35,144 nucleotides of DNA from assembly GCA_910578655.1 (NCBI GenBank), contig CAJTQE010000008.1:1-35144 (forward strand), read 5' to 3'. This document shows, piece after piece, positions 1 to 8,547 of the stretch. The first letter of the stretch is position 1. The number at the start of each line of letters is the position of its first letter. A model generated the notes under the pieces. It searched no databases. It was not told the DNA's origin and saw only the letters and a program-made list of their open reading frames with translations. Both the position numbers and the translations under genes were made by a program. This DNA comes from an uncultured Christensenella sp. Its GTDB lineage: Bacteria > Bacillota > Clostridia > Christensenellales > Borkfalkiaceae.

Positions 1-17
1 GGGGGGGGGGGTGCGCT
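1..17. other. Poly-G window edge
   Basis: The window opens with a run of 11 G followed by a few bases that touch the pckG stop codon. No biological feature is visible here. A homopolymer at a terminus is often a contig-end or sequencing artefact, but the sequence alone cannot settle that. Confidence 0.5.
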
Positions 18-1796
18 TTAACCCTCTTTTTTATTTTTGCAGTTACGTTTCAGTTCTTCAAGGCAGGCATAAAGTTCGTCGGGAATGCGCGAGCCTATCG
101 TTTCGGCATAATATTTTTCGATTTCTTCCGCCTCTTTAATCCACTTATCTTTGTCTACGGAAAGAATTTCTTTCAGCGCGTCTACACTTAAATTCATATC
201 TTCGATATTAATGTCATCGGGTTTGGGTACGAAACCTATCGGCGTTTCTTCCGCCCCTATGGGATTATCTCCGCACCGTTTAAGTATCCATTCTATGACG
301 CGCATATTGTCGCCGAAACCCGGCCATATGAATTTGCCGTCGGCGTCCTGCCTGAACCAGTTGACGTTGAAAATTTCAGGCGGTTTTTTCAACTGCTTTC
401 CTATCTCTATCCAGTGCGCGAAGTAGTCGCCCATATGATAGCCAGCAAACGGTTTCATTGCCATAGGGTCGTGGCGCAGAACGCCCGTCTGACCCGATGC
501 GGCGGCGGTCGTTTCCGACGACATAGCCGAACCGATAAACACTCCGTGTTCCCAGCTTTTTGCCTGATAAACAAGGGGCGTGGTAGTTGCCCGTCTTCCG
601 CCGAAAATTATCGCGGACAGGGGAACGCCCGTCTCGGAATTGAAGTCCGGCGAAACGCACGGACAGTTTACCGCAGGCGCGGTAAAGCGCGAGTTGGGGT
701 GCGCGGCTGTACCGCTGCCGTCATACGGTTTGCCCGTCCAGTCAAGCATATTCGGGGGGCAATGCTCGGAAAGTCCCTCCCACCAGACGGTCATATCGTC
801 GGTATTCAAAGCAACGTTAGTGAAAATAGTTCCGCGTTTTGTCGCCTGCAACGCGTTAAAATTACTGCGTTCGTTGGTTCCGGGCGCAACTCCGAAAAAT
901 CCGTTTTCCGGGTTCACAGCCCAAAGTCTGCCGTCCTCGCCGACGCGTATCCAGGCGATATCGTCGCCGACGCACTCAATTTTATAACCGCGTTCAAGGT
1001 AACTTTTCGGCGGAATAAGCATTGCAAGATTAGTCTTTCCGCACGCCGAAGGGAATGCGGCTGCAATATATTTTTTCTCTCCGTCGGGAAAGGTCACGCC
1101 CAAAATAAGCATATGCTCGGCAAGCCAACCCTCGTTTTTACCGAGATAGGAAGCTATTCTCAAAGCCAGACATTTCTTGCCCAAAAGCACGTTTCCGCCG
1201 TATGCCGAATTGACGGAAATTATAGTGTTGTCTTCGGGGAAGTGCAGTATATAACGCTTGTCCGCATCGACGTTGCACTTAGCGTGAAAACACTTGGTAA
1301 AGCTCCCCGTTTTGCCCAACCGGTCAAGGCAGCTTTTGCCGACCCTCGTCATAATATTCATATTTAAAACGACGTAAATCGAGTCGGTTATCTCAATGCC
1401 TATTTTTGAAAATTCACTGCCGACAACCCCCATAGAAAACGGGATAACGTACATAGTCCTGCCTTTCATAGACGCGCGGGCAATTTCGCTTGCAAGGTGA
1501 TAGGCAAGTTTGGGGTCAAGCCAAAAATTGACGTTTCCAGCATCCTCTTTATTTGCGGTGCAAATAAAAGTCCGGTCCTCAACCCTTGCAACGTCGTTTA
1601 CGGCGGTGCGGTGCAGATAGCAGTCGGGCAGCAAATGCTCGTTTAATTTTATAAGTTCGCCGCTTTTCACGGCTTCGCTTTTAAGCTGTTTTATTTGGTT
1701 TGCGCTGCCGTCTATCCAAATTATTTTGTCGGGTTGGGTAAGCTCGGCGCAGGTATTTACAAATTCAAGAACCTCTTTATTCTTTGTCAGTGCCAT
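18..1796 (-). CDS. pckG: Phosphoenolpyruvate carboxykinase (GTP)
   Basis: Cytosolic enzyme that interconverts oxaloacetate plus GTP and phosphoenolpyruvate plus GDP and CO2, linking the TCA branch to glycolysis or gluconeogenesis. The 592-aa length fits the GTP-dependent family (about 600 aa). Seen directly: the PEPCK-specific P-loop FPSACGKTN at residues 248-256, with the family's reactive cysteine at 252; the metal-site segment GDDIAW at 277-282; and the conserved stretch RSNFNALQATKRGTIFTN from about 310. The ATG is preceded by AAGGAG and a TTGCAT-N17-TATAAT promoter on the minus strand. The gene is monocistronic and divergent from the 296-aa gene. In fermentative Clostridia such enzymes often run towards oxaloacetate; that direction is inference. 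Confidence 0.97.
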   Translation of the reverse strand: MALTKNKEVLEFVNTCAELTQPDKIIWIDGSANQIKQLKSEAVKSGELIKLNEHLLPDCYLHRTAVNDVARVEDRTFICTANKEDAGNVNFWLDPKLAYHLASEIARASMKGRTMYVIPFSMGVVGSEFSKIGIEITDSIYVVLNMNIMTRVGKSCLDRLGKTGSFTKCFHAKCNVDADKRYILHFPEDNTIISVNSAYGGNVLLGKKCLALRIASYLGKNEGWLAEHMLILGVTFPDGEKKYIAAAFPSACGKTNLAMLIPPKSYLERGYKIECVGDDIAWIRVGEDGRLWAVNPENGFFGVAPGTNERSNFNALQATKRGTIFTNVALNTDDMTVWWEGLSEHCPPNMLDWTGKPYDGSGTAAHPNSRFTAPAVNCPCVSPDFNSETGVPLSAIIFGGRRATTTPLVYQAKSWEHGVFIGSAMSSETTAAASGQTGVLRHDPMAMKPFAGYHMGDYFAHWIEIGKQLKKPPEIFNVNWFRQDADGKFIWPGFGDNMRVIEWILKRCGDNPIGAEETPIGFVPKPDDINIEDMNLSVDALKEILSVDKDKWIKEAEEIEKYYAETIGSRIPDELYACLEELKRNCKNKKEG

Positions 1797-1816
1797 ATAA
1801 ACTCCTTACAACTATC

Positions 1817-1845
1817 ATTATACAGAAGATTGCTGTTAAATGCAA
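1817..1845 (-). promoter_or_regulatory. pckG promoter
   Basis: On the minus strand a -35 TTGCAT (plus 1840-1845) and a perfect -10 TATAAT (plus 1817-1822) are separated by exactly 17 bp. The -10 ends 20 bp before the pckG ATG, which leaves room for the AAGGAG ribosome site. Confidence 0.7.
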
Positions 1846-1956
1846 TTTTTTGTCATAATCTTTTGTTAAAGTAAATACAAAATTGTATGTATAATTACAT
1901 TTTTTGCGGTTTTTCTTTAAAAATATTTATATATAATATAATAACAGAGGTAATTT

Positions 1957-2847
1957 ATGAGCGGATATACTAAAAACATAGCGGTTATACGCGAACTTAA
2001 AAACGGGTTTTCGGTTGACGGCGGACCGCTTTCGGGGCTTGTAAAGGCGGAAAAATACGGGTCGAACCTCAGCGTAGAAGTGTCGCTTATCAATTTTGCG
2101 CCGCTTAATCAGGGCAAGTACGTTTGCGCTGTTTCGGACGGAAAACACGTCTGCGTTCTCGACGGGCTTACCTTTGACGGCGTAAGCGAAGTTGATACCG
2201 GCGACGGATTTGCCGCGCTGATATGCTTTGTCAACGGCGAAGTTTCGCCTGTGGCAAGCGCCGTTTGCGGAGCGTTCCATACCGCCGCAATAGGGATAAG
2301 GGAAGCTATCGAAAAGCAGGAAAACATAGTTTCAAACACTTCGTTTAATTACGAGGACGAGGCTTTGGCTCAGGAGAATTATTATGAATACGAGCAAACT
2401 GATAAAGACGGTGGGGCTGTATGCGAAAATAAAAAAGCGGAAAAAAACGGGCATAACCTATCAGAAAATGAGACGCCTGTATTTAGCGAAAAAAAAGTTG
2501 CAGGCGGACTGTTTACCGGCGGAACCTTCTACGACAGAATGAAAGACGAGATTGACAAAGTTCTTTCCTCATACCCTTGCGAAAGCGAGCTTGAATCGAT
2601 GGTTGAAAACTCGCGATGGGTACGCATAAGCTACGGCGACGGCAAGTTTTACGTTTTCGGCGTTATATTCGGCGGACAAAACGCACAGTACATATGCTAC
2701 GGAGTGCCGTCAGACAACCCCCTTACGCCCCCGTCAAGTTTGGAAAACTGTTCCTTTATTCCGTCAAACGAGGACGGAAATGCAGGATATTGGGTAATGT
2801 ATCAGGACGCCAAAACAGGCGCAAGTATAAAAATAACCGCGCAATAG
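1957..2847 (+). CDS. Uncharacterised conserved protein, 296 aa
   Basis: I do not recognise a named domain. The protein appears to have two globular parts. Residues about 1-105 are rich in beta-type segments (the start includes GGPLSGLVKAEKYG and VEVSLINFAPLNQGKYVC). Residues about 190-296 contain WVRISYGDGKFYVFGV and QYICYGVPSD and end on the stop codon. Between them lies a charged, low-complexity linker rich in E, N and K (about 115-170). There is no signal peptide or membrane span, so it is probably cytosolic. The ATG follows an AGAGG ribosome site about 9 nt upstream. It is monocistronic and its stop codon lies inside a terminator hairpin. The layout resembles proteins I have seen in related uncultured Clostridia, but I can assign no function. 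Confidence 0.8.
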   Translation: MSGYTKNIAVIRELKNGFSVDGGPLSGLVKAEKYGSNLSVEVSLINFAPLNQGKYVCAVSDGKHVCVLDGLTFDGVSEVDTGDGFAALICFVNGEVSPVASAVCGAFHTAAIGIREAIEKQENIVSNTSFNYEDEALAQENYYEYEQTDKDGGAVCENKKAEKNGHNLSENETPVFSEKKVAGGLFTGGTFYDRMKDEIDKVLSSYPCESELESMVENSRWVRISYGDGKFYVFGVIFGGQNAQYICYGVPSDNPLTPPSSLENCSFIPSNEDGNAGYWVMYQDAKTGASIKITAQ

Positions 2848-2856
2848 CGCGGTTTT
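2835..2856 (+). terminator. Rho-independent terminator overlapping a stop codon
   Basis: A 7-bp perfect stem, AACCGCG (2835-2841) with CGCGGTT (2848-2854), encloses a 6-nt loop and continues into a short T run. The TAG stop of the 296-aa gene (2845-2847) sits in the loop, so coding sequence and terminator are merged. Confidence 0.75.
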
Positions 2857-2860
2857 ATAA

Positions 2861-3070
2861 TTATTTCAAACCCCTGAAAGGTTTGAAAGCTATCAGAGAA
2901 TATACGGTAAAAAGCGCGGATACGGCGGACACGGCAAGGATACAGCGGTAAACGGTGTCGCTGCCCATACAAAGATAATACAGTGCGTCAAAACCCGTAA
3001 ACGCATATATCCCCCCGAATATGGCAAGGATAATAAGCATAGATACGCATAAATAACAAGTAAATTTCAT
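2861..3070 (-). CDS. Small DUF378-like membrane protein
   Basis: A 69-aa product from the ATG at 3070. It has two hydrophobic segments, residues about 4-26 and about 45-64, separated by a short loop containing FDALYYLCMG, and ends in a basic tail. This topology and the GG-x-Y/N-x-F motif after the first span resemble the DUF378 family of small two-span membrane proteins of unknown role. The frame stays open upstream to a TTG at 3157, which would overlap the preceding gene by 35 bp and add 29 residues. I prefer the ATG because the family starts just before the first span, but neither start has a visible ribosome site. Possibly translated after the 86-aa gene upstream on the same strand. Confidence 0.6.
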   Translation of the reverse strand: MKFTCYLCVSMLIILAIFGGIYAFTGFDALYYLCMGSDTVYRCILAVSAVSALFTVYSLIAFKPFRGLK

Positions 3071-3122
3071 AAGAAAATTATGCGCAATAAAAAATAAAAT
3101 AACCGCAAACCGTCCGATACGG

Positions 3123-3383
3123 CTAAACGGAAATATTGTCAAGCACCAACTTGTCAAAGTCTACGGGTTCGGCAAAGTCGCGCGGGATAAAACGGACGGT
3201 GGAAAACTTCGCGTAATTGAAGATGTGCGTCTTCAATAAAACCGGCGTTGCAATATCCATTGCCTCGCATATGTCCGCAAGGTAAGAAAAAAACTGCGAA
3301 TAAGTAAAATTATCCACGCTTTCATACACGGTTTGCTTTATTATCTTTCCGTCCTTGATGATTTTTGCCCAGATTTTAAACAT
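3123..3383 (-). CDS. Uncharacterised 86-aa protein
   Basis: A small soluble protein with mixed charge and no membrane segment or signal peptide; I do not recognise the family. It begins MFKIWAKIIKDGKI, which looks like a beta hairpin, and has a central helical part (FSYLADICEAMDIATPVLL). A real gene is supported by an excellent promoter whose -10 box ends 6 nt before the ATG, and by protein-like composition. There is no Shine-Dalgarno, so the mRNA may be leaderless. The DUF378-like gene follows closely on the same strand. Confidence 0.65.
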   Translation of the reverse strand: MFKIWAKIIKDGKIIKQTVYESVDNFTYSQFFSYLADICEAMDIATPVLLKTHIFNYAKFSTVRFIPRDFAEPVDFDKLVLDNISV

Positions 3384-3389
3384 AATGCA

Positions 3390-3418
3390 ATTATACCCGA
3401 AACTGCTTTAAATGTAAA
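3390..3418 (-). promoter_or_regulatory. Promoter of the 86-aa gene, leaderless geometry
   Basis: On the minus strand, TTTACA (plus 3413-3418), a 17-bp spacer and a perfect TATAAT (plus 3390-3395). Only six bases separate the -10 from the ATG at 3383, so a canonical start seven bases downstream of the -10 would fall on the A of ATG. Confidence 0.7.
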
Positions 3419-3441
3419 GCATATCCGCAACGCCAAATCAT

Positions 3442-3470
3442 TTGACAAAATCTTCGGGCAAGTATATAAT
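3442..3470 (+). promoter_or_regulatory. Consensus sigma-A promoter of greA-lysS
   Basis: A perfect TTGACA (3442-3447), a 17-bp spacer and a perfect TATAAT (3465-3470). The leader to the greA ATG is about 65 nt and carries AGAGG just before the start. Confidence 0.85.
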
Positions 3471-3542
3471 ATAGAAAAACAAAAATTCGTTCCGGTTGCA
3501 TAACAGTCAATCGGAATATATTTGTATTAAAAGAGGTATGTA

Positions 3543-4013
3543 ATGGCAGAAAAGTTTGTAATGACACAAAAGAATTTAGACGATTTGAAAAAAGAACTCG
3601 ATTATCTTGTCAAAATCAAACGTAAGGAAATTATCGAGCGCATCGCCGAGGCGCGCAGTCACGGCGATTTGTCTGAAAACGCGGAGTACGACGCGGCGCG
3701 CGAAGAACAGCGTTCAAACGAGGGCAAAATTGCGGAACTTGAATACCGCATTAAAAATGCGGACGTCCGTGAAGAGGTTTCCGATAATACCTACGTTCAT
3801 TTGAACAGCGTTGTTACGGTATACGACGACGATATGGAAGAAGAGGCGGTGTATACTCTGACTTCCGTTACGGAAGTAGACGTTATGGCAGGCAAAATTT
3901 CAATCGATTCACCCGTCGGTTCCGCGCTTATGAGAAAACACGTCGGCGACAAAGTAACGGTTTCCTGTCCCGACGGAACAAGCTACACCCTTAAAATTTT
4001 AAAAATCGCATAG
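3543..4013 (+). CDS. greA: Transcription elongation factor GreA
   Basis: GreA binds the secondary channel of RNA polymerase and stimulates cleavage of backtracked transcripts. The 156-aa length is typical. The N-terminal coiled coil (residues about 1-75) holds the family signature around ERIAEARSHGDLSENAEYDA, with the acidic tip residues that reach the polymerase active site. The FKBP-like C-terminal domain follows from about residue 80 and ends with SPVGSALMRKHVGDKV and a short beta tail. It starts at the ATG after AAAGAGG, under a consensus promoter, and is 9 bp upstream of lysS. The greA-lysS pairing is common in Bacillota and suggests one transcript. Confidence 0.97.
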   Translation: MAEKFVMTQKNLDDLKKELDYLVKIKRKEIIERIAEARSHGDLSENAEYDAAREEQRSNEGKIAELEYRIKNADVREEVSDNTYVHLNSVVTVYDDDMEEEAVYTLTSVTEVDVMAGKISIDSPVGSALMRKHVGDKVTVSCPDGTSYTLKILKIA

Positions 4014-4022
4014 GAGAATACT

Positions 4023-5531
4023 ATGGACGAAATTATAACGGCAGAACCTACGGAGGAAGAGCTTGCAGAACAGGCAAAAATCCGCCGCGAAAAATTGCAG
4101 AAACTAATTGACGAAGGCAACAACCCTTTTGCAAAAGTCAATTATGAAGTGACCGATAACTCGCTTACCGTCAAGGAAAACTTTGAAAAGCTTGAAGGTA
4201 AAACCGTTTCCCTTGCCGGCAGATTAATGTCGCGCAGAATTATGGGCAAGGCATCCTTTACCCATATCTCCGACAGAGAGGGACAAATTCAGCTTTACGT
4301 CCGCCGTGACGACGTCGGCGAAGAGGACTATGCCTCGTTCAAAAAAGATTACGACATCGGCGATATAATCGGAATTAAAGGCTTTGTGTTCAAAACGCAG
4401 ACGGGCGAGATTTCCATTCACTGCCAACATATAGAAATGCTGACCAAATGCCTTCGTCCGCTGCCCGAAAAGCAGCACGGACTGACCAACCCGGACATTC
4501 GTTACAGACAGAGAGATTTGGACTTAATAGTCAATCCCGACGTAAAAAAGGCGTTTATAACCCGTTCTAAAATCTTCCGCGAAATACGTTCGTTCCTCGA
4601 CGGACGCGGCTTTCTGGAAGTTGATACGCCCGTTTTAACTACCTTTGAAATAGGCGCGTCGGCGCGTCCGTTCAAGACAAAACACAACGCGCTTGACATA
4701 GATATGTACCTCAGAATAGAAACCGAGCTGTATTTAAAAAGGCTTATCGTCGGCGGACTTGAACGCGTTTACGAGGTTGGCAGAATTTTCAGAAACGAGG
4801 GAATGGACGCTTTCCATAACCCCGAATTTACTACCGTCGAACTTTATCAGGCATACTGCGATTATTTCGATATGATGGATTTAGTCGAGGATATGTACAA
4901 GTCAATCGCTAAAAACGTACTCGGAACTACCGATATTTCCTATCAGGGAACGGACATTCATCTCGGCGGGAAGTGGGAAAGACTGACTATGAAAGAGGCT
5001 GTCAAGAAGTACTGCGGAGCCGATTACGATACCTGGAAAACCGACGCGGACGCGCGCGCCTGCGCAAAGAAACTCGGTGCGGCCGTACCCGAAGGCGACG
5101 GCGCGACCAAGGGTCACGTTCTCATTGCTCTGTTTGACGAGTTCTGCGAGGACAAGCTTATTCAGCCGACGTTTATCTACGATTATCCCGTAGAAAATTC
5201 GCCGCTTGCAAAAAGGAAAGAGGACGAGCCGGCGTTCACACAGAGGTTTGAATATTTTATTTGCGCACACGAATTCGGCAATTCGTTCACCGAACTGAAC
5301 GACCCTATCGACCAAAAGCAGAGGTTTGTCAGGCAGGTTGAATTAAAGCGCGCACAGGAGCCCGGCTGCAACGCGCAGGTAGACGAAGATTTTATAACTG
5401 CGCTCGAATACGGGCTTCCCCCCACAGGCGGACTGGGATTCGGCGTCGACAGGCTTGTTATGCTTTTAACGGACAGCCCCACTATCAGGGACGTATTGCT
5501 GTTCCCCACTATGAAACCTAAAAAAATTTAA
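4023..5531 (+). CDS. lysS: Lysyl-tRNA synthetase, class II
   Basis: Charges tRNA-Lys with lysine using ATP. The 502-aa length matches bacterial class II LysRS. The N-terminal OB-fold anticodon-binding domain spans about residues 55-160 (VSLAGRLMSRRIMGKASF). Class II motif 2 is visible as YEVGRIFRNEGMDAFHNPEF and motif 3 as GGLGFGVDRLVMLL near the C-terminus, followed by the usual LLFPTMKP ending. It sits 9 bp after greA, preceded by AGGAG. The downstream region carries dispersed repeat copy 1 and no clear terminator. Confidence 0.98.
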   Translation: MDEIITAEPTEEELAEQAKIRREKLQKLIDEGNNPFAKVNYEVTDNSLTVKENFEKLEGKTVSLAGRLMSRRIMGKASFTHISDREGQIQLYVRRDDVGEEDYASFKKDYDIGDIIGIKGFVFKTQTGEISIHCQHIEMLTKCLRPLPEKQHGLTNPDIRYRQRDLDLIVNPDVKKAFITRSKIFREIRSFLDGRGFLEVDTPVLTTFEIGASARPFKTKHNALDIDMYLRIETELYLKRLIVGGLERVYEVGRIFRNEGMDAFHNPEFTTVELYQAYCDYFDMMDLVEDMYKSIAKNVLGTTDISYQGTDIHLGGKWERLTMKEAVKKYCGADYDTWKTDADARACAKKLGAAVPEGDGATKGHVLIALFDEFCEDKLIQPTFIYDYPVENSPLAKRKEDEPAFTQRFEYFICAHEFGNSFTELNDPIDQKQRFVRQVELKRAQEPGCNAQVDEDFITALEYGLPPTGGLGFGVDRLVMLLTDSPTIRDVLLFPTMKPKKI

Positions 5532-5537
5532 AACCAT

Positions 5538-5639
5538 ACATCGCAAAATACAGCGTCAAGTTTGCGTTTGGTTTGGGTCATTTACGCCTTAGTAAACTCC
5601 CCTTCACCAAGCCGCGCTTTCCTTGTCTTTTGCGCTTCT
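5538..5639. repeat. Dispersed structured repeat, copy 1
   Basis: About 100 bp, aligning with copies at 9735-9830 and 31203-31304. The core reads GGGTCATTTACGCCTTAGTA, followed by a CTCC box and a tail containing CCTTGTCTT. The central hairpin here is TTTAC (5581-5585) with GTAAA (5592-5596). The other copies have CTTAC with GTAAG, a compensatory change. A second potential hairpin at the 5' side pairs CGCAAA (5542-5547) with TTTGCG (5561-5566). It lies between lysS and the decarboxylase gene. No transposase or target duplication is visible. Confidence 0.75.
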
Positions 5640-5690
5640 GATTTTAAATTGGTGAAACTCAAATTATAAGTTATTAGATAGGGGTAATCT

Positions 5691-7025
5691 ATGTACGAAT
5701 ACTACATCTATTCTCAACTGAAAAAACATACGAAAGCTTGCAAAAGTTTTCATATGCCCGGCCACAAGGCTTGCGGCGATTTCAAGGTAAAGTTCAAAGA
5801 CGCCAACCTTGACGTGACCGAACTTTCCTATACCGACAACCTGCTAAGCCCCGACGGCGCGATAGCAAAAGCGCAGCGCGATATAGCAAGAATATTCGGC
5901 GCGGCAAAAAGCTATCTGACCACCGACGGATCTTCAAGCGGAGTGCTGGCGCTGGTATATTGTGCCTCCAAACGCGGAAACAAGCTTATAGTTTTCCGCA
6001 ATTCGCACCAAAGCGTGTGGAACGCGTGCAGACTTTTCGGCGTTGAACCGCTGATTGTTCAGGGCGCGGAAAGCGAGGGCGTTTTACAGCCGCCCGACAG
6101 CGCGATTATTGAAAAACTTGTTTCCAACGACCCCAACATCGCGGGCGTGCTTGCAACCTCGCCCGACTATTACGGCAACGTCGCACCCCTTGCAGGGTAT
6201 CGCGAAATACTCAAAAAATATAACAGATTACTGCTTGTAGACGAGGCGCACGGCGCACATCTTGCGTATGGCGACAAGGGATATGCCGGGCTTTATGCGG
6301 ACGCCTGGGTAGACGGAGCGCATAAAACTCTGCCTACGCTGACGCAGGGTGCAATCGTATCCGTCGGCAATGAAGAGCTTGTGCCCTCAATAGAGGACGC
6401 GCTTTCGATGTTCCGCACAACTTCGCCCTCCTTTCCCGTTATGGCGTCTGTCGAATACGGCGTAAAATACATCGCCAACAGAATAAGAATACTGAACGAC
6501 GCAAAGACTGCGGTTTCCGACTTTAAAGCACAGTCACGGTTTTCTTTCTATGAAAATGCCGACTGGACGAAACTTTTACTGGACTGTAAACCGCTTGATA
6601 TTGCGCCCGGGGCAGTCCTTGCAAAGCTTGAAAAGAAAGGCGTTTACGCCGAATTTGCGGACGGAAGATATATCCTTTTCTATCTCTCGCCTATGGTCAG
6701 AGATAAGGAACTTGCAAATCTCGAAAAATTGCTTTCGGTGATTGTGGAAGATAAAAAAATTCAAGGCACATATCGGGAAAAACCTCAAATTCCCGAAAGC
6801 GAGCGGTCTTATTCTTTCCAGTACGCGCTTAAAAGACAGTGCGAATGGATAGACCTCGATAAGGCGGTTGGCAGAATGTGCGCCAAAAACGCAGGGCTTG
6901 CGCCCCCCTGTATACCCATCGTGGTGACGGGTGAAATGATAACGGCGGCGACGGTCAAAGCGCTGTCGGTCAAATCTACTTTCGGATTAAAGAACGGACA
7001 AATATGCGTGGTAAAGAAATGGTAA
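5691..7025 (+). CDS. Orn/Lys/Arg decarboxylase family protein (YaaO-like)
   Basis: A PLP-dependent fold-type I amino-acid decarboxylase, probably making a polyamine or cadaverine precursor; which of lysine, arginine or ornithine is used cannot be read from the sequence. Seen: N-terminal HMPGHK (residues 21-26), the cofactor-binding DEAHGAH (184-190, D184 and H187), and the Schiff-base lysine K212 in DGAHKTLPTLTQGA. At 444 aa it is the short form that lacks the N-terminal wing domain of the inducible enzymes. As with B. subtilis yaaO, it directly precedes tmk. AGGGG lies about 7 nt before the ATG, and TTGGTG-N17-TATTAG at 5649-5677 is a possible weak promoter. Its stop overlaps the tmk start by 7 bp. 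Confidence 0.93.
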   Translation: MYEYYIYSQLKKHTKACKSFHMPGHKACGDFKVKFKDANLDVTELSYTDNLLSPDGAIAKAQRDIARIFGAAKSYLTTDGSSSGVLALVYCASKRGNKLIVFRNSHQSVWNACRLFGVEPLIVQGAESEGVLQPPDSAIIEKLVSNDPNIAGVLATSPDYYGNVAPLAGYREILKKYNRLLLVDEAHGAHLAYGDKGYAGLYADAWVDGAHKTLPTLTQGAIVSVGNEELVPSIEDALSMFRTTSPSFPVMASVEYGVKYIANRIRILNDAKTAVSDFKAQSRFSFYENADWTKLLLDCKPLDIAPGAVLAKLEKKGVYAEFADGRYILFYLSPMVRDKELANLEKLLSVIVEDKKIQGTYREKPQIPESERSYSFQYALKRQCEWIDLDKAVGRMCAKNAGLAPPCIPIVVTGEMITAATVKALSVKSTFGLKNGQICVVKKW

Positions 7026-7645
7026 AAGGCAAATTCGTGACCTTTGAAGGCTGTGAAGGGTCCGGTAAAAGTACTCAGCTTAAACTTATATCCCGATATC
7101 TCGACGGGGAGGGGATTCCCTATATTATGACGAGGGAACCGGGCGGAAGCCCCGTTTCCGAACAGATAAGAAAAATCATTCTCGACGGTTCGAACACGGC
7201 AATGTGCGACGAGTGCGAGGCGCTTTTATACGCCGCTTCCAGAATACAGCATTTAAGGGAAAAAGTCATTCCCGCGCTCAACGAGGGCAAGCTTGTGCTG
7301 TGCGACAGATACGTCGATTCTTCGCTTGCGTATCAGGGAGTTGCGCGCGGATTGGGGCTTGAATATATCGGAGAGATTAACAAAAAAGCCCTTGAACTTT
7401 GTCCGCCCGACCTGACGGTATTTTTCAATATTCCGCCCGACAAGGCGTTCGTCCGCAAAAACGGCGCGGACGAAAACGACAGAATGGAAAAGCAGGGGCT
7501 TGAATTTCACAAGCGCGTTTACGGCGGATATTTACAGCTTTTGGATAAATACCCCCGTATATGCGCCGTCGAATGCGGCGGAGCAATAGGGGAAACTACC
7601 CAAAACGTTATAAACCTACTCAAAGAAAAAGGTATAATTCAGTGA
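7019..7645 (+). CDS. tmk: Thymidylate kinase
   Basis: Phosphorylates dTMP to dTDP for DNA synthesis. The 208-aa length from this start is typical. Seen: P-loop FEGCEGSGKSTQ (about residues 9-20), TREPGGSP, and the DRY motif within LCDRYVDSSLAYQG, followed by the lid region (KNGADENDRMEKQGLEFH). A second in-frame ATG at 7004 would add five residues; I prefer 7019 because the family usually starts within a few residues of the GKFI-like beta strand. The start lies inside the end of the decarboxylase gene and the end overlaps holB (GTGA), so translation is probably coupled along the cluster. Confidence 0.96.
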   Translation: MVKGKFVTFEGCEGSGKSTQLKLISRYLDGEGIPYIMTREPGGSPVSEQIRKIILDGSNTAMCDECEALLYAASRIQHLREKVIPALNEGKLVLCDRYVDSSLAYQGVARGLGLEYIGEINKKALELCPPDLTVFFNIPPDKAFVRKNGADENDRMEKQGLEFHKRVYGGYLQLLDKYPRICAVECGGAIGETTQNVINLLKEKGIIQ

Positions 7646-8547
7646 AAGGACTGATTACGGGGACGGCGGCGTTTAAGGCATTTTCCGGCGACGTCGCGGC
7701 AGACAGAATTTCGCACGCATATATGCTGCATTTCGAGGACGCGGTTAACCTGCGCAGGGCGTTAAAAATTTTCGCGCTTGAATTTTTCGGCGTTACGGAA
7801 AACGACCCCGACGGCAAAAGAATATTGAACGAAACGTTCCCCGACCTTATAATTCTGCCCGAAGAGGGCAAAAAATTCAATGCGGAGGCGGCTGCAAGTC
7901 TGCTTGCCGACAGTGTGTTAAAACCGCTTGAACGCGACAGGAAACTTTTTGTAATCTGTAAGTTTGACGACGCCGCTCCCATCATTCAGAACAAGCTTTT
8001 AAAAACTTTGGAAGAGCCGTCGGCAGGCGTTCATTTCCTGCTTGGCGCAACTTCGCTTGCGCCCGTGCTGGATACGGTAAAATCGCGCGTAAAAACGCTG
8101 ACCGTACCGCCCTTTTCCCGTAAAGAAATATTGGGCGCGCTTGAAAGAAGGGGCGGCAACCCGTTGAATGAAAAGGCGGCGCAAAGCTGCGGCGGAATTC
8201 TGGGCGTTGCACAGAATATGGTCGACGGGGGCTGGTTTGCCGAAGTTGAGGCTGCCGCCGCAGAAATTTGTTCGACCGACAGGGTCGGCGACGTCGGCGG
8301 TGTTGCCTTAAAATACGGCGATACCAAATATAAACAAGAACTTTTGAACGCGATGGTTTTAAACTACCGCAACGCGCTTGCAGACGGAGGCGGCGTTTTC
8401 GAACGCCCTGCGCTTATGTATGCCGTAAAGTGTGCAGACAAGGCGAACAGAGACTTGAAATTCAACGCTTTTTTTCAGGGACTGCTGTTCGATTTGATGC
8501 TGCGCGTTATAGAGGAGAACGACAAATGGTTAAAATTACGGGGGTAA
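7642..8547 (+). CDS. holB: DNA polymerase III delta' subunit
   Basis: Clamp-loader subunit that helps load the beta clamp during replication. The chosen start is GTG at 7642, overlapping the tmk stop (GTGA), giving 301 aa. The frame is open further upstream to 7561, but that part lies inside tmk. Family signs: HAYMLHF near residue 30, the NKLLKTLEEPSAGVHFLLGA core at about 115-135, and VKSRVKTLTVPPFS just after it, equivalent to the SRC/SRV loop of the AAA+ fold. As in other delta' proteins the Walker A loop is not intact. The gene order tmk-holB-ricT matches B. subtilis minus yaaQ and yaaR. Confidence 0.93.
   Translation: MKGLITGTAAFKAFSGDVAADRISHAYMLHFEDAVNLRRALKIFALEFFGVTENDPDGKRILNETFPDLIILPEEGKKFNAEAAASLLADSVLKPLERDRKLFVICKFDDAAPIIQNKLLKTLEEPSAGVHFLLGATSLAPVLDTVKSRVKTLTVPPFSRKEILGALERRGGNPLNEKAAQSCGGILGVAQNMVDGGWFAEVEAAAAEICSTDRVGDVGGVALKYGDTKYKQELLNAMVLNYRNALADGGGVFERPALMYAVKCADKANRDLKFNAFFQGLLFDLMLRVIEENDKWLKLRG

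Noticed and set aside
414..1367. Plus-strand 317-aa open frame opposite pckG
   Set aside because: It lies entirely antisense to a clear PEPCK with all its motifs. The product is rich in Arg and Cys with no domain and looks like a shadow.
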